A DNA stretch of 64,000 nucleotides from Dyadobacter pollutisoli (GTDB taxonomy: Bacteria; Bacteroidota; Bacteroidia; Cytophagales; Spirosomataceae), in NCBI RefSeq assembly GCF_026625565.1, contig NZ_CP112998.1, positions 6,918,501-6,982,500 on the forward strand. The letters run 5' to 3'. Position numbers and translations under genes: made by a program. The notes under the pieces were generated by a model, which did not search any database, was not told the DNA's origin, and was given only the letters and a program-made list of their open reading frames with translations. Of this stretch, positions 43,563 to 53,600 are shown one piece after another; position 1 is the first letter of the stretch, and each line of letters begins with the position of its first letter.

Positions 43563-45062
43563 ATGGCTCTGATTCTTTATTTACAACCCCACAAAGAAAT
43601 TACATTGAAAGAGTATCTGACGCTAGCCGAAATTCAGGAAGATTTGCGTGAAGGAGGTTTGACCTGCGTCAAGTTAGTGAATCATTATCTAGAAAATATT
43701 ACGTCTGCGGCCCATCTCAATGCTTTTGTTGAAGTGTACGCAGACGAGGCACTGGGAGCAGCAGCGACCGTTGACCAAAAAATAAAAGACGGAACAGCCG
43801 GAAGGCTGGCCGGGCTGGTCATCGGGCTCAAAGATGTCCTTTCCTACAAAGGTCACGGCTTACAGGCCGGGAGTAAAATCCTTCAATCCTACGAAGCTCC
43901 ATACACAGGCACGGCAGTGCAGCGCCTTCTCGACGAGGACGCCATTGTGATAGGAAGGCAAAACTGCGATGAGTTCGCGATGGGTTCTTCCAATGAAAAT
44001 TCTTCTTTCGGGCCGGTGTTAAACGCGGCCAATAATTCTAAAGTTCCGGGTGGATCGTCAGGCGGATCGGCAGTAGCTGTTCAGGCCGGGCTTTGCCATG
44101 CGTCCCTGGGTAGTGATACCGGCGGATCGGTTCGGCAGCCGGCTGCATTTTGCGGCGTAATCGGTGTCAAGCCTTCTTATGGGCGTGTTTCCCGCTATGG
44201 TCTTATCGCTTATGCATCGTCATTTGACTGCATCGGGCCGATTACAAAATCTGTTGAAGATGCTGCCCTGATCCTTGAAATTATGTCGGGACAAGATAAT
44301 TTCGACAGCACGGTTTCAAGTAAAGAAGTGCCTGCCTATTCGTCCAAAATGGAATGGAATGGTAAGGCGAAAATAGGGTATATTCGGGAAACGATTGATA
44401 ATGAGGCGATTTCTTCGGAGATTCGTCAGCAGACACTGGACGTGCTGAACCGTTTACGTGCTGAGGGGCACGAGGTAACGCCGGTTGAAATGCCTTTGCT
44501 GGATTCGTTGCTGCCTACGTATTACATTCTTACAACTGCAGAAGCAAGTTCCAATTTATCACGGTTCGACGGTGTGCGTTACGGTTACCGAAGCCCTGAA
44601 TCCGTGGATCTGGAAAGCATGTATAAAAAAACCCGTACCGAAGCTTTCGGTGAGGAGGTGAGGAGAAGGATCCTGTTGGGGACTTTCGTATTGAGCGCAA
44701 ATTATTATGACGCATACTATACCAAGGCGCAACGCGTTAGAAGATTGGTGCGGGAGGAAACGAACCGGTTCTTTGAGCAGTTCGATTTTCTGATTTCCCC
44801 GGTTACACCTACCACAGCCTTTACGATTGGTGAAAAGACAGAAGATCCTTTACAAATGTATCTTGCTGATATTTTCACAGTGCAGGCAAACGTTGTTGGA
44901 AATCCTGCAATCGCTATTCCCAATGGAAAAGACGACCATGGAATGCCAGTTGGAATTCAAATAATGGCTCCTTATTTTGGTGAGGAAAAAATGCTGGCCT
45001 TCGCCAGCTACCTTACCGAACTGAACAAAAAGGTTGCTGTTGAATACAATACAAATCACTAG
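43563..45062 (+). CDS. gatA: Asp-tRNA(Asn)/Glu-tRNA(Gln) amidotransferase subunit A
   Basis: 499 codons. GatA releases ammonia from glutamine for conversion of misacylated Glu-tRNA(Gln) or Asp-tRNA(Asn). The amidase Ser-cisSer-Lys triad is visible: K90 in GLKD, the cis-serine in VPGGSSGGSA (165-166) and nucleophile S189 in GSDTGGSVRQPA. The N-terminus has about 14 extra residues (MALILYLQPHKEIT); a later start is possible. No gatB or gatC is nearby, as is common in Bacteroidota. Confidence 0.94.
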   Translation: MALILYLQPHKEITLKEYLTLAEIQEDLREGGLTCVKLVNHYLENITSAAHLNAFVEVYADEALGAAATVDQKIKDGTAGRLAGLVIGLKDVLSYKGHGLQAGSKILQSYEAPYTGTAVQRLLDEDAIVIGRQNCDEFAMGSSNENSSFGPVLNAANNSKVPGGSSGGSAVAVQAGLCHASLGSDTGGSVRQPAAFCGVIGVKPSYGRVSRYGLIAYASSFDCIGPITKSVEDAALILEIMSGQDNFDSTVSSKEVPAYSSKMEWNGKAKIGYIRETIDNEAISSEIRQQTLDVLNRLRAEGHEVTPVEMPLLDSLLPTYYILTTAEASSNLSRFDGVRYGYRSPESVDLESMYKKTRTEAFGEEVRRRILLGTFVLSANYYDAYYTKAQRVRRLVREETNRFFEQFDFLISPVTPTTAFTIGEKTEDPLQMYLADIFTVQANVVGNPAIAIPNGKDDHGMPVGIQIMAPYFGEEKMLAFASYLTELNKKVAVEYNTNH

Positions 45063-45355
45063 TAAGACGCAGAAAGTCAATCTGTTTTTTTATCTTGCCG
45101 GTTACAAGTGGTTGTATTTAAACCCGAGGATTTAAAAGTAAATAATCATGCCAGAATGACGAGTTGTTTCGTGGGTTGTTCTGACAGGGTTTTATGAGCA
45201 AAAAGTAAAATGTGTTAGAGATTATTCTAATTCATCAGGCAGATTTTCAGAACGTTGAAAATTCTAAAAAGGGATATTTTATCTGTATTAATTTCATCAA
45301 CAGGTACTAGCCATTGAAAACCGGGAATTGATTAACCTTCAAAAAACATTTATTG
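45063..45355. other. Intergenic region between gatA and the transglycosylase gene
   Basis: 293 A/T-rich bases. No reading frame, terminator hairpin or exact TAnnTTTG element was recognised. Confidence 0.35.
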
Positions 45356-46915
45356 ATGAGGATTTCGAAAAAAGTATTGTGGCTCGGAGCCATGTGTGTT
45401 GGATTCTGGAACTCGCCGGCTGAGGCCGTCATTCCACAGGAGAAGTTAGCAGCCGAGCCAGATACACTGGAGACTATTGCTCAGGCAGAAGAAAGTTTAT
45501 TACCCTACTTACCGGAAGTAGAAGAAATTGGGGCGACACCCGCTATTCCTCAGGAACTGCTGAGAGCACGGTTCGCAAAACTGGAAAGATCAATTCCGCT
45601 TACCTATCATAAGTCCTCTCATGAATTTGTAGAATATTTTATCTACAAAAAGGCAAAGTTCACCAAAACGATGATGGAGAAAATGCCCTTATATTTTCCC
45701 CTTTTCGAAAAGACACTGCAGAAACACGGACTGCCCGTTGAGCTCAAATATCTTTCCATGATTGAATCGGGCCTAAACCCAACGGTGATCTCGCATGCCA
45801 GAGCTGGTGGCCTGTGGCAATTTATGCCTGCAACCGGCCGTGAATTTGGTCTTTATCAGGATAAATATATCGACGAACGCTTCGAACCGGTGAAGGCTAC
45901 TGAAGCTGCCTGTCTGTATCTGAAACAACTTTACAGGATTTTTGGCGACTGGGAACTTGCACTCGCTTCCTATAATACAGGACCAGGCAATGTAAAACGC
46001 GCCATGCGTCGCTCACACGGAACTACATTCTGGACCATTTACAATGTACTTCCACGCGAAACGCGTTCGTATGTGCCTCAGTACGTGGCGATGAACTACA
46101 TGATGAACTACGGAAATGACCACGGTATATTTCCTGAGAACACAGAGTTCCAGATCCCCAATGACACCATTCATATCAACGGCTACATTGATCTTTTTAC
46201 ATTTTGCAAACAAAGCAATATTGATTTCGAAGAGCTTAAACAGCTGAACCCCCAGATCACCAAAACGTCACTTCCTGATATTACAAGAGATTTTGTACTG
46301 AAAGTGCCAAGTATGCAGTTTACCTATCTGGTGAGCAACAGAAACTCCATTATGGATTCCTGTACGAGGAGATACCTGCCTACCGGTGTGATGGTTGCCC
46401 GTGTGGACAGTACTACTACGGACTCGCTCGGTAATGTTAGTGCTTTCCCGTATGCGCTGGTGAGTACCGGTCAGGAGCAGAGCGATGAGCTGGAAGATCA
46501 GGATACTGAGGAAACCATTGAACGTAGCAGGACAAAAAGATCGTCCCATACAGTTCGCAGCGGAGAAAACCTGATATCAATTGCGAAAAGGTACCGCGTT
46601 ACGGTTTCGGAACTGAAAAGATGGAACCATATCCGCAGAAGCAACATTAGAAAAGGCCAGCGACTGGTTATTTACAAAGAAGTAAAAGTTAAACAGCCAA
46701 CCGTAAGAATTGCGTCAACGTCGTATCAAGAGCCGGAAAAACCTGTTAAGAGAAACGACAGGCATACCAAAAAGCGCTATCATACGGTTCAGAAGGGGGA
46801 TACTTTGTGGATTATTTCTCAACGTTACGGGCTTGAAATAGACCAGTTGAAAAAGAGAAACAAAATAAGGGGCAATGCGATCAAGCCGGGACAAAAACTG
46901 ATCATTTCTACCTAG
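45356..46915 (+). CDS. MltD-like lytic transglycosylase with two LysM domains
   Basis: 519 codons from ATG 45356 (a TTG directly before it is also open). A signal peptide ends near A-E-A (residue 24). The SLT domain spans about 120-235 with catalytic E137 in KYLSMIESGLNP, then GLWQFMPATGREFGL and ALASYNTGPGNVKRAMRR. Two LysM peptidoglycan-binding domains follow at about 396-440 and 474-518. The enzyme cuts murein glycan strands to 1,6-anhydro products and probably acts in wall remodelling from the periplasmic face. The architecture equals E. coli MltD. Gap to ruvA is 33 bases. Confidence 0.93.
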   Translation: MRISKKVLWLGAMCVGFWNSPAEAVIPQEKLAAEPDTLETIAQAEESLLPYLPEVEEIGATPAIPQELLRARFAKLERSIPLTYHKSSHEFVEYFIYKKAKFTKTMMEKMPLYFPLFEKTLQKHGLPVELKYLSMIESGLNPTVISHARAGGLWQFMPATGREFGLYQDKYIDERFEPVKATEAACLYLKQLYRIFGDWELALASYNTGPGNVKRAMRRSHGTTFWTIYNVLPRETRSYVPQYVAMNYMMNYGNDHGIFPENTEFQIPNDTIHINGYIDLFTFCKQSNIDFEELKQLNPQITKTSLPDITRDFVLKVPSMQFTYLVSNRNSIMDSCTRRYLPTGVMVARVDSTTTDSLGNVSAFPYALVSTGQEQSDELEDQDTEETIERSRTKRSSHTVRSGENLISIAKRYRVTVSELKRWNHIRRSNIRKGQRLVIYKEVKVKQPTVRIASTSYQEPEKPVKRNDRHTKKRYHTVQKGDTLWIISQRYGLEIDQLKKRNKIRGNAIKPGQKLIIST

Positions 46916-46948
46916 TGAACAAGAGTCTGAAACACACATACTATTTTT

Positions 46949-47539
46949 ATGATTGCCTACGTTAACGGAACTGTAGTCTACAAAGATCCGGCTTATGCCA
47001 TTATCGATGTATCCGGAATTGGCTACGAAGTTCGCATATCTTTACAAACCTATACTTCACTTCCGGAGCTGGGGGAACGCTGCAAGTTAGTAACGTTCCT
47101 GAATATACGGGAGGATGCCCACATACTGTACGGTTTTTGGGGAAACGATGAAAAAAGGCTTTTCCTGGATCTCATTGGGATATCTGGAATCGGGCCTTCA
47201 ACAGCATTGGTAATGCTTTCTTCGCTTTCTTCGTCCGAGATCCGGCAAGGAATTATAGATGAAGATCTGCGCCTGATCCAGTCCATTAAAGGGATAGGAT
47301 CCAAAACTGCTCAACGAGTTATCCTGGAATTAAAAGATAAAATCCGCAAAGAGGATTTAGTGTCAACGGGTACAAAATCGGTTGGTACGTCTTCCGGCAA
47401 CATTAGAAGTGAAGCGTTGGCTGCTCTTGTTACATTGGGAATACCCAAAGCAACAGCGGAAAAAAGTCTGGACGCCATTATCAAGCGTGAAGGACAGACG
47501 ATCACTGTTGAAAACCTGATAAAACTTGCGCTTCGATAA
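46949..47539 (+). CDS. ruvA: Holliday junction branch migration protein RuvA
   Basis: 196 codons. The N-terminal OB domain (MIAYVNGTVVYKDPAYAIID, IREDAHILYGF), two helix-hairpin-helix motifs (LIGISGIGPSTALVML; IKGIGSKTAQRVILELKDK) and the small C-terminal RuvB-binding domain (ALAALVTLGIPKATAEKSLD) are all present. The tetramer holds Holliday junctions for the RuvB motor. ruvA directly before sprA is a conserved Bacteroidota order. Confidence 0.96.
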   Translation: MIAYVNGTVVYKDPAYAIIDVSGIGYEVRISLQTYTSLPELGERCKLVTFLNIREDAHILYGFWGNDEKRLFLDLIGISGIGPSTALVMLSSLSSSEIRQGIIDEDLRLIQSIKGIGSKTAQRVILELKDKIRKEDLVSTGTKSVGTSSGNIRSEALAALVTLGIPKATAEKSLDAIIKREGQTITVENLIKLALR

Positions 47540-47638
47540 TCGGAACTGTAATGATATTTGGCAAAAAAATTTACGATAGTAAAATCGTGTTGATGGATTT
47601 GAGTGTAGTTACAACCTTCTCTAAATAAGTATATTACT

Positions 47639-50600
47639 TTGTCATCAACGATTTACTCATTTCTGTTTAAGGCAGTTAGCATTTCAGCAGGAGCGGTACT
47701 ATTAGCCAATGTTTCTGTTGATAAGAATACTCTGTATACAGCCCAGACTGAGGAATGGGCGCTTCTGGCCGACACGATCATCGAGGATACCACCAGAAAG
47801 AACCTTGACAGAACGGGCAGCCAGCTGATCATGCGGTGGAAAGACTACTATTCCAACCGGATCGCGGAACCTCGCCCCAAATCACCATTTTATCTTCGCG
47901 ACCCGTCTAACATTTCGACTTCCATATTGCTGGACAGCGCCGGGAAAATAGCCGTTTCTGAAAATATCCAGACACCGGCAGGCAATCTTAATTTCCGTGC
48001 ACCGGAACGAATGGACCTGGAAACTTATGACAAGATCCAGGAAGACCGAGCTTTCAAAAGCCTCTTGCGTGAGTACGCGGGAAGGCAGGATGGCAAGAGT
48101 GCGATGGGCGCACGCGGGCTTTTACCGAAGCTGGATCTGCCTCCTGGAATTTCGAAATTGCTGGGTGACGATTTTGTCAACTTCAAGCCTACCGGTTTCG
48201 TTTCGCTGGATTTGGGGCTGATGCACCAATTTCTGGACAATCCGTCTATCCCTATCCGCCAGCGGCGCAATACCCAATTCATATTCAATGAGCAGATCGC
48301 CATCAACTTTGATGCGCGACTGGGCGATCAGCTGGGTTTTCAGACGAATTTCGATACGAAGGCCAACTTCAACTTTGAGAATGCGATCAAGCTGAATTAT
48401 AAGAACCCGGAAGAGAGCTTTATTCGCAAAATAGAAGCTGGAAATATCAACTGGGCGATCAACAGCCAGCTTATCCCGGGAGTTCAGAATTTGTTTGGTT
48501 TAAAAACTGATCTTCAGTTCGGAAGATTGAAGGCGACATTGGTAGCTTCACAACAAAAATCGAGTAAGGAACGGATCGTGTTACGCGGTGGTGCCCAGAA
48601 CCGTGACTTTGAACTTCGCGCGGATACCTACGACGAAAACCGTAACTTTTTTCTATCTCAATATTTCAGGAACATCTACGAGAGCGCGTTGCAAAACACA
48701 CCGACTATTACTTCGGGTGTGACTGTAACGAGGATTGAAGTATATGTTACCAACCGCACCACAACTACGGAATCTTTAAGGAATGTAGTCGGTTTCGCGG
48801 ATTTGGGTGAACCTGCGCCTTACAAATCGGCAAACCCGAGCTTGCAGCCGATCCGGTCCACTTCTCCGGCTGACAATGCGGCTAATGGTTTATACAAAAC
48901 ACTGTCGGATAACAACGCTTTCAGGCAGGTTGATAACACCAACAGCGCTATTACCGCCCTGGGACTCGAAAAGACGCTGGATTATGAGTTATTGCGCGGA
49001 GCGAAACGACTTATAGTGGATCGTGACTACACGTTTCATCCGCAGCTGGGCTACATTTCTTTGACCAATGCATTGAGAAACGACGAGGTACTAGCCGTTT
49101 CTTACGAATATACATTGAACGGAAGAGCATTTAAGGTAGGGGAGCTTACCGAAGATTACCAGGCCCGAAAGGACAATGAAGTAATCGCATTGAAATTGCT
49201 GAAATCATCGACGATCCGGAACAATACGAAGCTTCCGATGTGGGACCTGATGATGAAAAATATTTACTCCCTGGGAACCAGCCAAATTGAAAAACAGGGT
49301 TTTCAGTTAAGAATTATTTATAAGGATGACCAAACTGGGATAGATAACCCCAATTTACAGGAAAGTAGCATCGCCAATGTGCCGCTCATCCGTCTCGCCG
49401 GGCTGGACCGTCTTAATCCGGTGAATGATCTGCAACCCGACGGTAATTTCGACTTTGTTGACGGCATTACGATGGATAGCAAATCCGGCCGGATCATTTT
49501 CCCGGTGCTCGAACCATTTGGTACCAACCTATCCAAAAAATTTGGAGCTGGCGAGGACCAGTTCCGTAACAAATATGTGTTCAGTGAGCTGTACCGGACT
49601 ACGATGATCGATGCGCAGCAGATTACGGAACGCAACAAGTTCTTTATCAAAGGTTCGTACCAGTCGAGCGGTGGAGCGGAGGTGCAGCTGCCATTTGGTG
49701 TGCTGGAAACTTCGGTAACCGTCACTTCCGGCGGTGTACCACTTTCGCCAGGCTCTGATTATATTGTCGAAGCACAGATTGGCCGGATAAGGTTGCTGAA
49801 CAGCAGCGTACTGAACTCAGGGCGAGAGATCGTCATCGAATATGAAAGACCGGATATGTTCCAGAACCAAATCAGGTCATTGTTGGGAACAAGACTTGAT
49901 TACCTTGTAAACCGCGATTTGAGCCTTGGATTTACGGCTATTAAATACCGTGAGAGACCGGCAGGTTTCCTAACACGTGTATCCATTGGTAATGAGCCGG
50001 TGAATAACACGATACTTGGTTTTGATATCAATTTCCGCAAGGATGTCCCTTTCCTGACCAAATGGCTCGATGCGTTGCCTTTCCTGCAAACCAAGGAAAT
50101 GTCCAGTATTCAGTTCAAAGGCGAATTTGCCAAATTGCTTCCCGGCGTTTCCAAAGATGTGAATAACCGTTCATTGGTGGACGATTTTGAAGCTACGCGT
50201 ACAATTTATGACCTGTCGCGTCAGCCACAGAAATGGAGACTGGCCGCTGTTCCTCCGAAATTCCGCGAGGGGTTGGATGGGAAGACGCTTAATTACGGTT
50301 ACAAGCGTGCGCGTATTTCGGCCTATACAGTTGACAATATTTTTGCGGGAGCACAAGGCCTTGGAGGAGGGTACCAGCCGCCGAGCAACCTTGATGAAGC
50401 GGACAGGGCCAATTTTTACGAAAGATTATACCTGCCAACTGACATTTTCCCAAATCGTCCCATTGCAGGATTGGTTACCTATCCGCAAAATGTGCTGGAT
50501 ATCGCCTACTTCCCCAGCGAAAAGGGAATGTACAATTACAATGTTGACCTGAGTCCGGATGGTCTGCTGAAAACTCCGCGCCAGAATTTCGGCGCGATCA

Positions 50601-53600
50601 GCCGAGCGATTACTTCGGATAATGACTTTGACAATGCGAATATCGAAAGTATAGAGTTCTGGATGCTGGACCCTTTTATCAAAGGAGATAACGGAAAAGT
50701 CCGTGACGGGTTCAAAGGCGAAAACAATACGACCGGCGGAAAACTAGTATTTAACCTGGGCGATATTTCGGAAGATGTTATTCCTGATGAGCGTTATAAC
50801 TTTGAAAACGGATTGCCGATCGTTCCCAAGCAAGTTGGGGTTAACGTTGACTCTACCGCCTGGGGGTATGCCACCAAATCGCAATATCTGATCAATGCAT
50901 TCAGCAATGAGTCGGGGGCGCGTGAAAAGCAGGATGTCGGTTTGGACGGTCTGAGTAATGCGGAGGAAAGAACGTTTTTTAAACAATATATAGATCGGTT
51001 GCCAGCAAACCTGACTGCTGACGCGAGGGAAAGAATAATCGCGGACCCTTCTGGTGATGATTTTAAGTTTTTTCTGGGAGCGGAGCTGGATAGTGCTAAT
51101 CTGAAAGTATTGCAGCGTTACAAAAGCTACATCGGGATGGAAAACAACTCTCCCGAAAGTTTGGGAAGATCTGCGAATGTAACGCCCGCATCCACCAATG
51201 TCCCCGACGCTGAGGACATGAATGTGGATAACACGATCAACGACAATGAGTCTTATTACGAATACGAAATTGATCTGAAACCGGACCAGCTTGCAATTGG
51301 TAACGGATACATTGTGGATAAAACCATGACAGACGGCCAGAACTGGTACTTGTTCCGTGTGCCTATCAAAGAATTTTCAGGAATAGTGGGCAGTATGAAT
51401 GGTTTTAAATCCATTCGGTTTATGCGAATGTACCTGACTGATTTTCAGCAGCCTGTCGTATTGCGCTTTGCACAGCTTCAAATGGTTGGTCAGCAATACC
51501 GCAAGTATACTTCCAATCTGGATGCGCCGGGATTACAGGAAGTGCCTGAGCCGTATGACGCTAAATTCACGGTTGGAACTGTCAGTATGGAAGAAAACAG
51601 TTCTGCCAGCGCCGGGGCTAACAAGTACATTTATCAGATTCCCCCGGGTTGGAAACGTGACCAGGACAATACGCAACGACCTCCATTGTTGCTCAATGAG
51701 CAGTCGATGAGCCTTTGCGTGACCGATCTGCGTGATGGCGATTCCCGTGCTGTGTTCAAAAATGTAAACCTTGACCTTTTGTTCCGCAAAAGACTTCGGA
51801 TGTATGTGCACATGCAGAACGAGCAAAATGAAGACGGAATGGTGGGTGCATTCATGCGGATTGGTACTGACCTTACGCAAAACTATTACGAGATCGATCT
51901 TTCGAAATTGCAAGCGACCCGGCCTGATGTTAGTGTGGCGGAAAGTGTATGGCCCGAAGGCAACGAGATTAACATTGCCCTGGCGGACCTGATCAACGCC
52001 AAGGCGCAGCGAAACAGGCAACTGGACAAAAACCTGAGCGTACCATACACAGTTACGACGGCCGACGGGCGATATAAACTGACTGTTGTCGGAAACCCGG
52101 ATTTGAGTTCGGTAAGAGTGATGATGATCGGGATGCGTAACCCGAAATCAGTGGATGAACGTTCCAAAACGTTCTGTATCTGGGTGGATGAAATGCATGT
52201 GGAAGGCTTTGACGAAACGGGCGGAATCGCTGCTATCGCTCAATTGAATGCGAAATTGGCGGATTTTGCAACATTAACTGCTTCCGGCAGGTTGGAAACA
52301 TTCGGTTTCGGAAGTGTTCAGCAGCGGATCGGAGAGCGTTCGCGTAACTTCACGACTGAGTATGGTGTTTCTTCCAACATTGCTCTGGACAAGCTGCTTC
52401 CTGCCAGCTGGGGTTTTAGCATACCATTGTTTGTGAGCTACGACCGGCGAAACGTCAAGCCACATTTTGACCCGCTGGACCCTGATACGCCTTTGAATAC
52501 CTCATTGGACAATCTCCTTTCGGACGAGGAGCGGGACGGTTACCGGCGAATGGTGGAGGAAAATGCTGTCAAACGAGGGATCAATTTCTCCAATGTCCGA
52601 AAGATCAAGACGAAACCCGGGGCGAAAAACCACTTTTTTGACTTCGAGAATTTCTCCTTTACCTATGCTTTTAGTGATGATAAGCGGCGGAACATTCTCA
52701 CGCAGGAGTACAACCAGCGGATGTACCGCGGGGGAATTACGTATGCGTACAGTAGCCAGCCCAAACCGATGGAGCCATTTAAAAACTGGAAAGCGACCAG
52801 TCGCTGGGCGGAGCTGATCAAAGACATTAACCTGACACTGCTTCCCAATATGGTGCAGGTGAGTACCGATGTGGATCGTCGCTTCCTGAAAACGCAGCTG
52901 CGCAATGCTGACCTGACTACCGATGGAATTCAGCCATTGTATGAAAAGTATTTCTGGTTTAACCGCTACTATGACTTTGGCTGGAACCTGACGCGGAACA
53001 TGACGCTGACCTACAAAGGCGTTGCCAACTCGATCATTGACGAGCCGATGGGCGATATCAATAGCGCAGAGAAAAAGGATTCATTATGGAACAATTTCAA
53101 AAAACTGGGAAGGATCAAGAATTTTGACCAAAGAATAGATCTCACATATAGGCTTCCTTTGGACAAAATACCGCTGACAGACTGGATGACGGCCGATTAC
53201 AAGCATTCCGTTACCTACCAGTACCAGGCCAATGCATTGGGATTGAAAGACACGACAGGCTTGCCTTTCGGGGACATTATCAGGAACAGCCGCGAGCGGG
53301 GCATAACCGGAAAGGTGGATTTTGTATTGCTTTATAACAAACTGCGTTACCTGAAATTTGCAAATACGCCGTCAGTTGCCAGGAAGAATTTTGCAAGAAG
53401 CCCAGGTGATATCGAGGACATTGATATGCGCACTACCGACATTTTGAAAACGGTAACACGCGCCCTGATGACGGTAAGGGGAATTAATGTCAGCTATTCG
53501 GTACTGGAAACTACTGCATTACCGGGCTATCTCCGCGCCCCGAAATATTTTGGAATAGACAATACCAATGCACCGGGCTTGCCATTCGTACTCGGTCAGC

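Noticed and set aside
51533..52021. 162-codon minus-strand frame inside sprA
   Set aside because: Antisense shadow within a continuous 2385-codon gene.
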